Shown here piece after piece: positions 26,985-37,823 of a stretch of 64,000 nucleotides of DNA (position 1 is its first letter; every line of letters begins with the position of its first letter). Both the position numbers and the translations under genes were made by a program. Source of the DNA: Candidatus Lutacidiplasma silvani (lineage in GTDB: Archaea > Thermoplasmatota > Thermoplasmata > Lutacidiplasmatales > UBA184); the NCBI GenBank assembly GCA_022750295.1, contig JAKIVZ010000011.1, forward strand, positions 18,696 through 82,695, read 5' to 3'. The notes under the pieces are model-generated. The model worked only from the letters and a program-made list of their open reading frames with translations. It was not told where the DNA came from and did not search any database.

Positions 26985-27269
26985 CTACTTGTGCTCCACG
27001 AGTTCGAGCGAACTCGCGCGCCAGCTCGCGGGCTTGACGATGTACTTGCACTTCTTGCACCGGAATTTGAGGTTCACCCGGCGGACCGCCTTCGCGCGCC
27101 CTTCGGGCTTGGGACGAGGGAACCCTCCATACCCGCTCGTGGCCCGGCGGAACCGCCGCTGCCCCCACTTCAGCTCCGAGGCGGGGCGTTTCTTCTCCTT
27201 TTCCACCTCGTGCGCGGTGTGCACGTGGCACCTCGGGCAATAGGTCGAAACGACCTTCGGATAGTGCAT
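26985..27269 (-). CDS. rpl44e: 50S ribosomal protein L44e
   Basis: STYCPRCHVHTAHEVEKEKKR...GYGGFPRPKPEGRAKAVRRVNLKFRCKKC. Confidence 0.95.
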   Translation of the reverse strand: MHYPKVVSTYCPRCHVHTAHEVEKEKKRPASELKWGQRRFRRATSGYGGFPRPKPEGRAKAVRRVNLKFRCKKCKYIVKPASWRASSLELVEHK

Positions 27270-27333
27270 CGGCGGCGCCCAACCTTAGGTTGTATATAGG
27301 TCTAATGCGACCGGCCCACGAGGAGGGAGGAAA

Positions 27334-27699
27334 ATGGAGATCACCGAGGTGACGCTCGGAATCCCGGTCGTCGAATTGGCCCGCTCGCGGGAGTGGTACG
27401 AACGGCTGCTGGGGTTCGCTCCGGAACTGGAACCCGTGGCCGGAATGGCCGAGTTCCGGGTCGCCGGCGCCTGGCTCCAATTGATGGAGGTCCGAGCCCC
27501 GCGGCCCGGAGGGGCGTTTCGGATCGGCGTGCGGAACCTCGAGACCGAGTCCGGCCGGCTCCGGGCCGGGGGTTTCGAGCCGACGGAAATTGAGACGATC
27601 CCCGGGATCATCCGGTTCCTGCAGCTGAAGGACCCGGATGGGAACGCCGTGAGCCTGTACGAGTTGCTGCCTCGGACCTCTCCGAAGTCCGGCCCCTGA
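27334..27699 (+). CDS. glyoxalase/VOC-family protein
   Basis: TLGIPVVELARSREWYERLLGFAPE...LKDPDGNAVSLYE. Confidence 0.75.
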   Translation: MEITEVTLGIPVVELARSREWYERLLGFAPELEPVAGMAEFRVAGAWLQLMEVRAPRPGGAFRIGVRNLETESGRLRAGGFEPTEIETIPGIIRFLQLKDPDGNAVSLYELLPRTSPKSGP

Positions 27700-27872
27700 T
27701 CCCCGCCTCCCGACCGGCCGAAATTTTGGTCCGGCCCCGGTCCCCCTCTCGCGGACCGTTCCGGCGACCCGCCGACGCCGAACCGCGCAGCGGTCGACGG
27801 CCGTTCCCTCGAAATTCCGCCTCAAGCCTTATGTAAGGGTGCAAACTCGGCGGCCCCACCTCTCGAGGAGAA

Positions 27873-28511
27873 ATGGCCGACCGGTCTTCCATCGACGTCG
27901 TCACGGAATCGCTCCAAAAGGCGCCGGAGCGCAAGTTTCCGGAGACGGTCGAGATCGCGATCAACGTGAAGGACCTCGACCTCTCGGTCCCGAAGAACCG
28001 GATCGAGGACGAGGTCCCGCTCCCGAACGGCCGCGGCCGCAACGTGACCGTCGCCCTGTTTGGTACGCCCGAGATGTGCCAGAAGGCGAAGTCCATTGCG
28101 GACATCGTCATGGCGCCGGCCCAGCTCGAAGAGCTGATGAAGGACAAGAAGGCCGCGAAGAAGCTCGTCGATGAGGTCGACTTCTTCCTCGCGGAGGCCC
28201 CCCTCATGCCGACGATCGGAAAGCGGCTCGGCGTCGTCCTGGGCCCCCGGGGCAAGATGCCCCGACCGGTCCCCCCGGGCGGCGACCCGACCAACGTGAT
28301 CAACGCGATGAAGCGGTCGGTCCGCGTGCGGTCGAAGGGAAATCGGACGTTCCACGCGCCGGTCGGCACGCGGGCGATGCCGCCCGAGCAGATCGCCCAG
28401 AATATCGACGCCCTGCTCACGCGGGTCCTCGGGAAGCTCGAGCGGGGCCGCAACAACGTCGAGTCCGTTTACATCAAGACCTCGATGGGACCGGCGGTCC
28501 GGCTCTGGTAG
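27873..28511 (+). CDS. rpl1: 50S ribosomal protein L1
   Basis: INVKDLDLSVPKNRIEDEVPLPNGRG...LGPRGKMPRPVPP. Confidence 0.95.
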   Translation: MADRSSIDVVTESLQKAPERKFPETVEIAINVKDLDLSVPKNRIEDEVPLPNGRGRNVTVALFGTPEMCQKAKSIADIVMAPAQLEELMKDKKAAKKLVDEVDFFLAEAPLMPTIGKRLGVVLGPRGKMPRPVPPGGDPTNVINAMKRSVRVRSKGNRTFHAPVGTRAMPPEQIAQNIDALLTRVLGKLERGRNNVESVYIKTSMGPAVRLW

Positions 28512-28525
28512 GGAGAGGATTCACG

Positions 28526-29386
28526 ATGCCAGGCCGCGGGAGTGTCCGACCGGAGAAGCTCGCCCACGTCGAGACGTTGGCGACGACGATCCGGTCCCAC
28601 CGCACGACGGCCATTGTGGCCGTGCGAGGAGTCCCCGCCTCCGCCCTCCAGAAGATGCGCCGCTCGCTGCGCGAGAACGGCCACCCGATGCTCGTCGCGA
28701 CCAACAGTTCGCTCCGTCACGCGATCGAGGCCGCGGTTCCCGACCGGCCCGCTCTCAAGCCGCTCCTCGAGCACGTGACCGACCAGACCGCCATTCTCTC
28801 GATGGAGGGGAACCCGTTCACGCTCTACCAGGAACTGGCCCGCACGCGATCCCCGACGCCCGCCCGCGGCGGGGAGCTCGCTCCGGCCGACATCACCGTT
28901 CCCGCTCAGACGACCAGCTTCAAGCCGGGGCCGATCGTCGGCGAGCTCCAGCACGCCGGATTCCCCGCGGCCATTGAGAAAGGAAAGGTCGTCCTGAAGA
29001 AAGACGCCACGGTCGTCAAGGCCGGCCAGCCGATCTGCCGGGAGGTGGCGGGCCTCCTGACCCGCCTCGACATCTTCCCGCTCGAGGTCGGACTCGAGCT
29101 TCGCGCCGCGGTCGATGGCGACACCTACTACGCACCGTCGGTCCTCGCCGTCGACCTCGATGCGAAGCGGGCCCAGCTCGCTCGGGCCCACCAGCGCGCC
29201 CTGGCGCTCGCGGTCGAGCTCGGGTACGCGACCCCGCAGACGATCCCGCTTCTCGTGACCCGCGCCCACCGGAGGGCGCTGGCGGTCGCGATCGCCGCCG
29301 GCTACACGACGCCGGCGACGCTCGCGCCGATCCTCGCCAAGGCGCTCGCGCAGGCGCGCGCCGTTCAGAACTTGACAGGACCCTAG
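28526..29386 (+). CDS. rpl10: 50S ribosomal protein L10 (P0-like)
   Basis: [27 protein letters not shown]; between L1 and P1. Confidence 0.92.
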   Translation: MPGRGSVRPEKLAHVETLATTIRSHRTTAIVAVRGVPASALQKMRRSLRENGHPMLVATNSSLRHAIEAAVPDRPALKPLLEHVTDQTAILSMEGNPFTLYQELARTRSPTPARGGELAPADITVPAQTTSFKPGPIVGELQHAGFPAAIEKGKVVLKKDATVVKAGQPICREVAGLLTRLDIFPLEVGLELRAAVDGDTYYAPSVLAVDLDAKRAQLARAHQRALALAVELGYATPQTIPLLVTRAHRRALAVAIAAGYTTPATLAPILAKALAQARAVQNLTGP

Positions 29387-29417
29387 ATCCACCCTGGGAA
29401 CAATTGGAGGGAGAACA

Positions 29418-29729
29418 ATGGAGTACGTGTATGGTGCGCTGCTGCTCAACGCCGCCGGAAAGCCGATCGACGAGAAGGGACTCACGCAGGTCCTCACCGC
29501 CGCGGGCGTCAGCCCGGACGGAGCCCGCGTGAAGGCGCTCCTCGCGAGCCTCGACGGCGTCAACCTCGCCGACGTCTTGGCGAAGGCCGAGACGTTCGCG
29601 GCCCCCGCGGTCGCGGCCGCGCCCGAGAAGAAGGACGAGAAGGGCGCGAAGAAGGAAGAAGAGAAGAAGGAAGAGAAGGGCGTCTCCGAGGAAGAGGCGG
29701 CCGAGGGACTTTCGGCCCTCTTCGGGTAA
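29418..29729 (+). CDS. rpl12: 50S ribosomal protein P1/L12e
   Basis: [31 protein letters not shown]...[13 protein letters not shown]. Confidence 0.95.
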   Translation: MEYVYGALLLNAAGKPIDEKGLTQVLTAAGVSPDGARVKALLASLDGVNLADVLAKAETFAAPAVAAAPEKKDEKGAKKEEEKKEEKGVSEEEAAEGLSALFG

Positions 29730-29801
29730 TCGAGCCCGCTCCGCTTAAGACCGAAGACCGGGTGGCTCGGGTCGGGAGCCTCGTAGGCACCGCCCCGAGT
29801 C

Positions 29802-31208
29802 ATGCCGGCGCACGAGTTCTGCGGCGTCCTCGGGGTTTCGCTGCAGGGGAAGGGGGCCGCGCCCTACCTCTACCGCGGGCTCCGGGCGCTACAACATCGC
29901 GGGCAGGAGTCCGCCGGAATCGCCACCAGCAGCCACGGGATCCTCCATCACCGCAAGGGGATGGGGCTCGTCCACGAGATCTTCACCCAGGAGGCGATCG
30001 AATCGCTTCGCGGCTCGGTCGGGATCGGCCACGTCCGGTACTCCACGACCGGGCGGAGCGACCTCGAGAACGCGCAGCCGCTCGTCGTGAAGCTACGCGA
30101 CGAGGATGCGGCGCTCGCCCACAACGGCGACCTCGTCAACTTCGAGCGGGTCCGGCGGCGGCTCCAGGCGCAGGGCGTCGAGTTCCTCGGCAGCGCCGAC
30201 TCTGAGACGATCGCGCAGATGATCGCCCTGGAGTACGGGCGCACGCGCGACCTCGAGGCGGCGATCCGGCGCGCGTCCGTCGAGCTGATCGGCGGGTACG
30301 CGGTCGTGATGCTCGTCGGCCAGCGTCTCGTTGCGTTCCGGGACCCGCTCGGGATCCGGCCCCTCGTCCTCGGGACCCTCGAGGGGGGGTACGCGGTTGC
30401 GAGCGAATCGGTCGCGATCGAGCTGATGGGCGGACGGCTCGTTCGCGACATCCTCCCGGGCGAGGTCGTGATCATCGACAAGGGCCAGACGATCCACTCG
30501 AGCCGGATGACCAACGTGGGGGAGCGGGCCCACTGCATGTTCGAGTGGGTGTACTTCTCGCGCCCGGACTCCGTCGCCGAGGGTCGAATGGTGTACGAGG
30601 TCCGCCACCGGATCGGCCAGTCCCTCGCGCGGGAGTCGCCCGCGACCGCCGACATCGTGATCCCGGTCCCGGATTCGTCCCGGCCCCAGGCGCTCGGATA
30701 CTCGGAGGTGTCGGGGATCCCGTACTCCGAGGGTCTGATCAAGAACCGGTACGTCGAGCGGACGTTCATCCTCCCGGACCAGAAGCGGCGCGAGGACGAG
30801 GTCCGCGTGAAGCTCCATCCGGTCCCCGGGCTCCTGAAGGGCAAGCGGGTCGTCCTCATCGACGACTCGATCGTCCGGGGGACGACGCTCCGGGAGATCG
30901 TGCACATGGTCCGAGAGGCGGGCGCGACGCACATCGACGTGCGGATCGGGTGCCCCCCCATCGTCGCCCCGTGCTACTTCGGGATCGACATGAAGGACCG
31001 CAAGGAGCTCATCGCGAACGGCCGGACCGAGGACGAGATCGCCCAGCTCATCGGCGCCGAGTCGGTCCACTACCTCTCGCTTCCGGGCCTCGTCGAGGCG
31101 ATCGGGGTCCCGCACGACAACCTCTGCCTCGGTTGCCTGACGGGACGGTATCCGCTCGACGTGCCCGAAGAGCGCCGCCGGTTCCAGAAGTCGCTCGCGG
31201 AGTTCTAG
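29802..31208 (+). CDS. purF: amidophosphoribosyltransferase
   Basis: CGVLGVSLQGK, LYRGLRALQHRGQESAGIA, VVLIDDSIVRGTT, GCPP. Confidence 0.95.
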   Translation: MPAHEFCGVLGVSLQGKGAAPYLYRGLRALQHRGQESAGIATSSHGILHHRKGMGLVHEIFTQEAIESLRGSVGIGHVRYSTTGRSDLENAQPLVVKLRDEDAALAHNGDLVNFERVRRRLQAQGVEFLGSADSETIAQMIALEYGRTRDLEAAIRRASVELIGGYAVVMLVGQRLVAFRDPLGIRPLVLGTLEGGYAVASESVAIELMGGRLVRDILPGEVVIIDKGQTIHSSRMTNVGERAHCMFEWVYFSRPDSVAEGRMVYEVRHRIGQSLARESPATADIVIPVPDSSRPQALGYSEVSGIPYSEGLIKNRYVERTFILPDQKRREDEVRVKLHPVPGLLKGKRVVLIDDSIVRGTTLREIVHMVREAGATHIDVRIGCPPIVAPCYFGIDMKDRKELIANGRTEDEIAQLIGAESVHYLSLPGLVEAIGVPHDNLCLGCLTGRYPLDVPEERRRFQKSLAEF

Positions 31209-31211
31209 CGC

Positions 31212-32090
31212 GTGGCGCCGTCCGTCCTCCTCCGGGAGGGCCGACGATGGGTCGTGGTCGACCCGGAGCGACCGGTCGAGGGTCCCTCGGAGCCGGTCCG
31301 GGCGGTCGTCGGCGTTCCCGAACCGTCGGCCCTCCGCCGGCTCGTCCAGTCCGCCCCGGACGCCGTCGCCGGGGATCCGGTCGTTGCGCGAGCCCTGACC
31401 GGGGCCGGGTTGGCCCGTCCGATGGCGAGCTCGACCGAGTTCACGCGCGCGCGGCTGGCCCGCGCCCGACGCACGCGAGGCGAGTGGCGCGAATCGCTGC
31501 TGGCCGAGGCCCGTTCCGCCCTCGAGCGGACGCTCGCGAGCCCGGAGGAGACGGTCATCGCGCTCGCCCGGGAGGAGGAACGCGTCGAGCGGGCCCGGAC
31601 CCGGGACGACGGGGCCCTGGCGAGCTGGGTCGGTCCGGCGGACGGCCCCCTCGCCGACCATCGCGTGGCGTGGAACGAGTACCGGGTCGGCCTGGAACGC
31701 CACCACGCCGAACTCGTCCGGCGACTGGAGGGGGCGACCCGGGCGTTCGCCCCCAATCTCGCGAGGGTCGTCGGCGCCCGCGTCGCGGGTCGGCTCGTGG
31801 CCGCGGCCGGGGGGCTCGCCCCGCTCGGGCGGATGCCCTCGTCGCGCCTCCAACTCCTCGGGTCCCGCCGCCGCCCGTCGGGGGGACGCGGCCCGCGGTT
31901 CGGACTTCTCTACCGGGCCGAGGGGCTCGACCGGCTCGCGCCGGACCGGCAGGGCGCGTACGCCCGGAGCCTCGCCGCCCTCGCGGTCATCGCGGCGCGG
32001 GCGGACGGAACGAGCCGGGCCGACGTGGCGGCGGTGCTCGTTCCCCGTCGGGAGCGCCGGCTCGCCCAGCTGGAGCGTCGGGGAGCATGA
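31212..32090 (+). CDS. Nop5/Nop56-58-like C/D RNP core protein (compact)
   Basis: FAPNLARVVGARVAGRLVAAAGGLAPLGRMPSSRLQLLGS...GPRFGLLYRAEGL; adjacent to fibrillarin. Confidence 0.75.
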   Translation: MAPSVLLREGRRWVVVDPERPVEGPSEPVRAVVGVPEPSALRRLVQSAPDAVAGDPVVARALTGAGLARPMASSTEFTRARLARARRTRGEWRESLLAEARSALERTLASPEETVIALAREEERVERARTRDDGALASWVGPADGPLADHRVAWNEYRVGLERHHAELVRRLEGATRAFAPNLARVVGARVAGRLVAAAGGLAPLGRMPSSRLQLLGSRRRPSGGRGPRFGLLYRAEGLDRLAPDRQGAYARSLAALAVIAARADGTSRADVAAVLVPRRERRLAQLERRGA

Positions 32091-32851
32091 GACTCGCCGA
32101 CCGGCCGAAGCTGATCGCGTCGGGGGAGAATCTCTACCGACGCGTCGAACGGGATGCCGCGTCCCACTGGACGGTCGCGCTGTCCGACCCCGCGGCGGTC
32201 TACGGCGAACGGATCACCTCGGTCGGCGAGGTCGTACTCCGTCGATGGGACCCTTCGCGGAGCAAGCTCGCGGCGGCGCTCTCGAACGGCTGGGACGGGC
32301 CGGTCCCGAACGCGGGCCAGACCTGGCTTTACCTGGGCGCGGCGACGGGGACCACCGCCTCGCACGTCGCCGACCTCGTCGGGCGGGACGGGTTTGTCTT
32401 CGCGGTGGAGAAGAGCGTGCGGCCGTTCGCCCGGCTCCTCGCGCTCGCCGAGCGGTATCCGAACCTCGGCCCGGTCCTCGCCGACGCCCGGGAGCCGCTG
32501 CGGTACCTTCCGCTCGTGCCGCCGGTCGACGGCATCTATCTCGACGTCGCGCAGCCCGACCAGGCGGAGATCGCGCTCGCCAACGCCCGGTGGTTTCTCC
32601 GACCGGCCGGCGCGGTCCTCGTGGCCCTGAAGACCTCGAGCATGGGGCGGGGGAGGAACGCGCGCGAGCACCTTGCCGATGCGGTCGGTCGTCTCGAGCC
32701 CGCCCTCGAGCTCGACACGCCGGTCCCGCTCGAGCCGTTCCACCGGCGCCACTTCCTCCTCGCGGGGCGCCCGACGCGGGCGCTCTACGGTACCCCGGTC
32801 ACGCCGGGGCGTACGTCGAAGCCCGGCCCCCGTGTTGCACGACGACGGTGA
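32087..32851 (+). CDS. flpA: fibrillarin-like rRNA/tRNA 2'-O-methyltransferase
   Basis: ERITSVGEVVLRRWDPSRSKLAAAL, WLYLGAATGTTASHVADLVG, FAVEKSVR. Confidence 0.92.
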   Translation: MRLADRPKLIASGENLYRRVERDAASHWTVALSDPAAVYGERITSVGEVVLRRWDPSRSKLAAALSNGWDGPVPNAGQTWLYLGAATGTTASHVADLVGRDGFVFAVEKSVRPFARLLALAERYPNLGPVLADAREPLRYLPLVPPVDGIYLDVAQPDQAEIALANARWFLRPAGAVLVALKTSSMGRGRNAREHLADAVGRLEPALELDTPVPLEPFHRRHFLLAGRPTRALYGTPVTPGRTSKPGPRVARRR

Positions 32852-33929
32852 CGATGTCCTCGTCGGCGAGCGGGTGGTCCCGACCGACCGTCTGCCCCGG
32901 AAATCGCGCGCTCTTCCCCCAGACTTGGGCCGCCTTGAAGGCGACGTCGAGCTCCCCGGGCAGGCGTTTCAGGAGCTCGTTCACCTTGTCGCCCCGACGG
33001 AGGATCACGGGCTCGTCCATGTCCGGCTCGCGGCCCGGCGGCTTGACGTAGATCCGGATAAACTGCAGCGCGTCCCCCATCGCCTCGATGAGGTCGGGGA
33101 TCGCGATCCGCTCCTTGGCCGAGATGAACCGGGGGCGGAACTCGAGGAGCCGAACGGCGAGCCCCTCCCGGTCCGAGGGGGAGAGCTTGTCGCACTTGTT
33201 GATGGCGAGGATCGCGGGTTTGTAGACGCGGTTCGCGGCGAGAACGTCGATCAGCTGGTCGGCGGTGGCGTCCTCGCGGAACACGATCAAACCGTTGTGG
33301 AACCCGAATTCCCGGGCGATGTCGGTCGCGAGACCTCCCCCCAGGTGGGTGAGCTTGACCGTGCTCGAGATCGTCAGGCCGCCGCGGTCGGCCTTGGTCA
33401 CCACGATCCGAGGCGGGCGGGAGTTGACCCGGACCCCGGCGCCCTCCAATTCGTTGACGAGGGCGCGGAAGTCGGTATGCTCCGGATCGATGAGGAACAG
33501 GATCAGGTCCACCGACCGGACGACGGAGAGGACCTCCCGTCCCCGGCCCCGGCCCTTGGCGGCGCCGGGGACGAGCCCCGGCATGTCGAGGACCTGGATC
33601 GACGCCCCCCCCCAGCGGAGCATGCCGGGAATGATCGAGACGGTGGTGAAGTCGTAGGCGGCGGCCTCGCTCTCGGCCCCGGTCAGCCGCGTGAGCAGCG
33701 TCGATTTTCCGACGGACGGGTAGCCGACGAGACCGACGGTGGCGTGTCCGGATTTGCGGACCGAGTATCCGAGGCCGCCGCCCTTTCCCTTCGCTCGCGC
33801 CTCCCGCTCGAGCTTGAGCACGGCGATCTTCGCACGGAGCCGACCGATGTGGTGCTGGGTCGCCTTGTTGTACTGGGTCTTGCGGATCTCCTCCTCGATC
33901 TCGGTGATGTGCTCCTCAAGCGAGGACAC
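32799..33929 (-). CDS. DRG-family GTPase with TGS domain
   Basis: VGLVGYPSVGKSTLLTRLTGAESEAAAYDFTTVSIIPGML, DMPGLVPGAAKGRGRGREVLS, NKCDKL. Confidence 0.92.
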   Translation of the reverse strand: MSSLEEHITEIEEEIRKTQYNKATQHHIGRLRAKIAVLKLEREARAKGKGGGLGYSVRKSGHATVGLVGYPSVGKSTLLTRLTGAESEAAAYDFTTVSIIPGMLRWGGASIQVLDMPGLVPGAAKGRGRGREVLSVVRSVDLILFLIDPEHTDFRALVNELEGAGVRVNSRPPRIVVTKADRGGLTISSTVKLTHLGGGLATDIAREFGFHNGLIVFREDATADQLIDVLAANRVYKPAILAINKCDKLSPSDREGLAVRLLEFRPRFISAKERIAIPDLIEAMGDALQFIRIYVKPPGREPDMDEPVILRRGDKVNELLKRLPGELDVAFKAAQVWGKSARFPGQTVGRDHPLADEDIVTVVVQHGGRASTYAPA

Positions 33930-34060
33930 GGACAGCTCCGGCTCACCGACGGCGGACGATACTTATCGACTCCCTCCCCCGAGCGGCCCCGCACCGTTCA
34001 TCGTCCGGACCGAACGAATCGACCTTCCCTCCAGCCGCCGACCGTTCCTCGCGAGATCCG

Positions 34061-36430
34061 ATGCCGCCACCGTCCCCGCGGGTCCGCCGAACGTGGGCGT
34101 TCCGCGGGAGCGGATTGGCGCGGACCCGCGACGAGCGCGAACGGTTTGGGGACCGGGTCGCCGCGGCGATGCGAGTCGCCGGAGGGTGGCCCATCGACCT
34201 CTCGCTCATCTGGACCTCCGGCCCGGCCGCCTCGATCGAAATCGCGGCGAACGACCCGTCCACCGAGCGGTGGGTCGCGAGCTCGTTCCTTGCGGCGTAC
34301 CCGCCCGGGTGTTGGACCCCGTCGAAGGGGCGGGCGCGGGAGAACGTCCTCGCCGTCGCCTTCGGCCGGGCGGTGTTCGGGCCCGACCGACCGTTCCGAA
34401 TTGGGTCTCCGTCGACGGCGCCGTGGTCCGACTCGGTGGTCGCGGCGCTCTTCCTCCTGCCGGCCGGCGAGCGGATTGAATGGCGCCTTCGTCCTCGCGG
34501 ACATCCGCGCACGCTCCCTCCAACGCCCGGCGCGAGGCCGCAGCCGCCCGGATTCCGGTTGGATCCACCCGTGGCGGCGACCCGCCGCCTGACGGACCAG
34601 ACGGCCGACCGCGCGCTCGCTCCCCAGTGGGACGTGACGGTCGAGCTGTTTGGCCCGGACCCGGAAACGCCGGGACCCTTCGCCCGCCTGGTGGAGGCCG
34701 CCTCCCGGGAGGACGGTGGGAACGGGATCGTCTGGCGGTCGCGCGGTCGATGGATCGGACGCACGGCGACCGGCATCCCCCTGTCGCTGGCCGAGGTCGT
34801 GCCGCTCCTCCCCTCCAGCTGGGTCCGGCTCCCGACCCACGCTTCCACCGGGACGGGAACCCGCTGGGCGATCCCTCTCGGACGGTCGCCTTCGGGAGAG
34901 ATGTGGAGCATACCGATCGACCCCCACCAAGGTCGACACGCGCTCCTCCTGGGGGAGACCGGGATGGGAAAGAGCTCGCTCTTGCTCCGGGCCGCGGTCC
35001 GGGCGAGCTCGCTGGGGAGCCTGGTGTTCTTCGACCCGATCGGGGACACTTCCCGCCGTTTGCTCGACCGGCTCCCCTCGGGCGCCCTCGGCCGGGTCAT
35101 CTGGATCTCGCCGGGGCACTCCCCGGTCGGGATCAATGCGCTCGCGCCGGTCGCCCTCCCGCCGCCCGCCGGGGACCGGTCGCTCGGGGACCTCGTCGCC
35201 GCCCTCCGGCGCGTCCGCGCAGGGCGGTACGCCGACTCCCCCTTCTGGGGACCCCGGGTCGAAGAGATGCTGTCGCTCGCGCTCCGCGCCGCGGCCGGGT
35301 ACCCGAACGGGACACTCCGGGAGGCCGCGGAGATCCTGGCCGCCGCGGGGGGTCGGGTCGTCGGAGTTCCGCCCGCCGCCGAGGACGCCGTTCGGGCGCT
35401 GGTCGAGCGAGTGCGGTCCCGTCCTGAGGAGGTCGATGGAGCCCGCCGGGTCCTCGACGAGATCGTCGGGACGCCGATCCTCGCCCGGATGCTCGCCTCG
35501 CCGAACTCTCCGTTCGCCGTCGGGGACGCGATCCGTTCGGGTCGGATCGTGATCGTCTCGGGAGACACGGCCGAGGTCGGCGAGTCGGCCGCCCGCACGC
35601 TCCTCTCCGTCCATCTCGCCCTCCTATGGGGGGAAATCCTCGCGGGCCGGAACGCCTTGAAGACGTTCGTCGTCGCCGACGAGATCCAGTGGTACGCGAA
35701 CGATGCCGTCGGGGAGCTCTTCCGTCTCGGCCGTCGATTCAACGTGCACCTCTGGGCCGCGACCCAATCGCTCGACGCGCTTCCCGACGGAACTCGGGAG
35801 GCGGCGTTGACGAACGCCGCCGACGTCGTGTCGTTTCGGGGGTCTCCCGACGACGCCCGGGAACTCGCGCGATGGTCGAGCGAGGTTCCGGTCGAGTCGC
35901 TCCTCTCCCTCCGCCGCGGCGAGGCGGTGGTCCTGTTGGGGAAAGGGAGCGAAGTGAGCTGGGTACGGTTGCCGTTCGAGCCGGACCGGCCGCGACCGGG
36001 GCGGTACCAGACGGTATGGGAGCAGTGCCGGGGGTGGTGGGCCCCCCCCGCACCCGTCGACCCTCCGGGGAACCGGCCGGGGGACCCGTCGGACGGATCG
36101 AACCCCAACCGAGACCCGCTCCGGCGGGGGATCCTCGTCCTGTGGGCGGGTCTCCTGTCGGAAGAAGGTTCGGCCGCGATTGAGGTCGGTCTGGACGATC
36201 TCCGGGCCACGCTCGGGGTCGATGCGTCGGTGGTCCGGTCGTTGGGGCAGCGGCTCGCGTCGATCGGGGCGCTCACGGCAACCGACGGAGCGGCCGGGCG
36301 ACGCTGGCAGGTCCGCCGCGATCGGTTCCCCGAACTCCTCGGGGGCGGCGTCGACCCGGCGGACCTGGCGGCCGCCGATGCGGAGTGGAGCCGGCTCCGG
36401 GAGCGTTCCGAATCTCGAAAAGTGCTTTAG
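34061..36430 (+). CDS. DUF87/TraG/HerA-like ATPase (conjugation-type coupling ATPase-like)
   Basis: ALLLGETGMGKSSLLLRA, LVFFDPIGDTSRR, FVVADEIQWYANDAVGELFRLGRRFNVHLWAATQSLD. Confidence 0.75.
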   Translation: MPPPSPRVRRTWAFRGSGLARTRDERERFGDRVAAAMRVAGGWPIDLSLIWTSGPAASIEIAANDPSTERWVASSFLAAYPPGCWTPSKGRARENVLAVAFGRAVFGPDRPFRIGSPSTAPWSDSVVAALFLLPAGERIEWRLRPRGHPRTLPPTPGARPQPPGFRLDPPVAATRRLTDQTADRALAPQWDVTVELFGPDPETPGPFARLVEAASREDGGNGIVWRSRGRWIGRTATGIPLSLAEVVPLLPSSWVRLPTHASTGTGTRWAIPLGRSPSGEMWSIPIDPHQGRHALLLGETGMGKSSLLLRAAVRASSLGSLVFFDPIGDTSRRLLDRLPSGALGRVIWISPGHSPVGINALAPVALPPPAGDRSLGDLVAALRRVRAGRYADSPFWGPRVEEMLSLALRAAAGYPNGTLREAAEILAAAGGRVVGVPPAAEDAVRALVERVRSRPEEVDGARRVLDEIVGTPILARMLASPNSPFAVGDAIRSGRIVIVSGDTAEVGESAARTLLSVHLALLWGEILAGRNALKTFVVADEIQWYANDAVGELFRLGRRFNVHLWAATQSLDALPDGTREAALTNAADVVSFRGSPDDARELARWSSEVPVESLLSLRRGEAVVLLGKGSEVSWVRLPFEPDRPRPGRYQTVWEQCRGWWAPPAPVDPPGNRPGDPSDGSNPNRDPLRRGILVLWAGLLSEEGSAAIEVGLDDLRATLGVDASVVRSLGQRLASIGALTATDGAAGRRWQVRRDRFPELLGGGVDPADLAAADAEWSRLRERSESRKVL

Positions 36431-36454
36431 GGTGAGCCCGCCTCAATCTCGCAG

Positions 36455-37231
36455 ATGGCAACCGCCGCGAACCCAGAGCCGGCGGACGCGAGCGGCATCC
36501 GGGCCCGGTGCCTCACGGGGATCGAGGGCCTCGACAACATCCTGGGGGGCGGCATCCCCCGCGGCAACATGGTCCTCATCGCCGGCAGCGTGGGGACCGG
36601 CAAGACGACGCTGTGCCTCGAGTTCCTCGTTCGCGGCGCCGAAAAGGGGGAGCGGACGGTCTTCTTCTCGGTCACGGAAGCGTCCGCGAAGCTCATCGAG
36701 AATCTCTCCACGTTCGAGTTCTTTCGGCAGGACCTCGTCAAGGCCGGCGGCCTGATCTTCATCGACGTTCCGGGGATCTACGACCAGCTCGGGCTGAACC
36801 ACGAGGAACTGACGCTCGAGGAGATCGACCTCCTGCTGAAGACGTTCCTCGACCTCGCGCGGGAAGCCGGAGCCCAACGGGTCGTCCTCGATTCGTTGAC
36901 CTCCGTCTGCTACCGGATCCGGCGCGACGAGCGGATCCGCGACTTCATGCTGAAGCTCTCGCAGGGGCTCGCCGCCCTCGGCTGCACGACCCTCCTGGTC
37001 TCGGAGATCGGGCAGTCGGCCGGGCGGTACTCCCTCCATGGCGTGGAGGAGGCGATCGTCGACGGGGTCCTCCTTCTCGGCAACGCGCGACGCCAGGGCG
37101 ACATCCTGCGGATCCTGCAGGTCGTCAAGATGCGCGGGACCTCCCATTCGCGCGCCCAGTACGTGATCGAACTCACCCCGATCGGACTCCTCATGGCGCC
37201 CCACCTCAAGGGCGGACGGCAGGAGACCTGA
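36455..37231 (+). CDS. KaiC/RecA-like ATPase (intact Walker A)
   Basis: GLDNILGGGIPRGNMVLIAGSVGTGKTTLCLEFL. Confidence 0.85.
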   Translation: MATAANPEPADASGIRARCLTGIEGLDNILGGGIPRGNMVLIAGSVGTGKTTLCLEFLVRGAEKGERTVFFSVTEASAKLIENLSTFEFFRQDLVKAGGLIFIDVPGIYDQLGLNHEELTLEEIDLLLKTFLDLAREAGAQRVVLDSLTSVCYRIRRDERIRDFMLKLSQGLAALGCTTLLVSEIGQSAGRYSLHGVEEAIVDGVLLLGNARRQGDILRILQVVKMRGTSHSRAQYVIELTPIGLLMAPHLKGGRQET

Positions 37232-37818
37232 TGACGCCGGACGACGACATCGGCGAGCGGCTGCGGCAGTTGACGGGCGGCTCGGCCGTCGCCATCCGGC
37301 TCAACCCCCGCGAATACGCCGACGATTACTTCGCCGTCCTCAACGCGACGCTGCGCGACGTGGGCAGCGAGACGAACGCCCACACGATCTACGTCTCGGT
37401 CACGAACCCGGCGTCGCTCGTCTGGTCGCTCGCCCAGGCGCTCGACGTCGACGCCGGTCGGCTCTCGTTCGTCGACGCGATCAGCCACATCATGATGAAC
37501 TATCGGGACCCGCTCCCGAACGCGACGTACGTCGAGTCGCCGCGGATGCTGGAAGACATCATGCTGCGGGTCGAGTACCTGCTGCGCAAGCACCCGAGCC
37601 CGCGGACGATCCTCGTGATCGACTCGGTGAACTCCCTCGCCATCCACAACCCGAAGGACCTCCTCTCCGAGTTCTTCCATATCCTCGTGAACAATCTGAA
37701 GAGTCGCCAGGTCCTCACGGTCCTCCTCGTCGTGAGCGAGGACACCGAGTCGGAGCTCGACCAGATGCTCGGGCTCGTCGTCGACGAGACGATCGAGGTC
37801 GTCCGGAGACGGAGCTAA
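37231..37818 (+). CDS. RecA-superfamily-like protein lacking Walker A
   Basis: TILVIDSVNSLAIHNPKDLLSEFFHILVNNLKSRQVLTVLLV; no GxxxxGK[ST]. Confidence 0.65.
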   Translation: MTPDDDIGERLRQLTGGSAVAIRLNPREYADDYFAVLNATLRDVGSETNAHTIYVSVTNPASLVWSLAQALDVDAGRLSFVDAISHIMMNYRDPLPNATYVESPRMLEDIMLRVEYLLRKHPSPRTILVIDSVNSLAIHNPKDLLSEFFHILVNNLKSRQVLTVLLVVSEDTESELDQMLGLVVDETIEVVRRRS

Positions 37819-37823
37819 CGGAC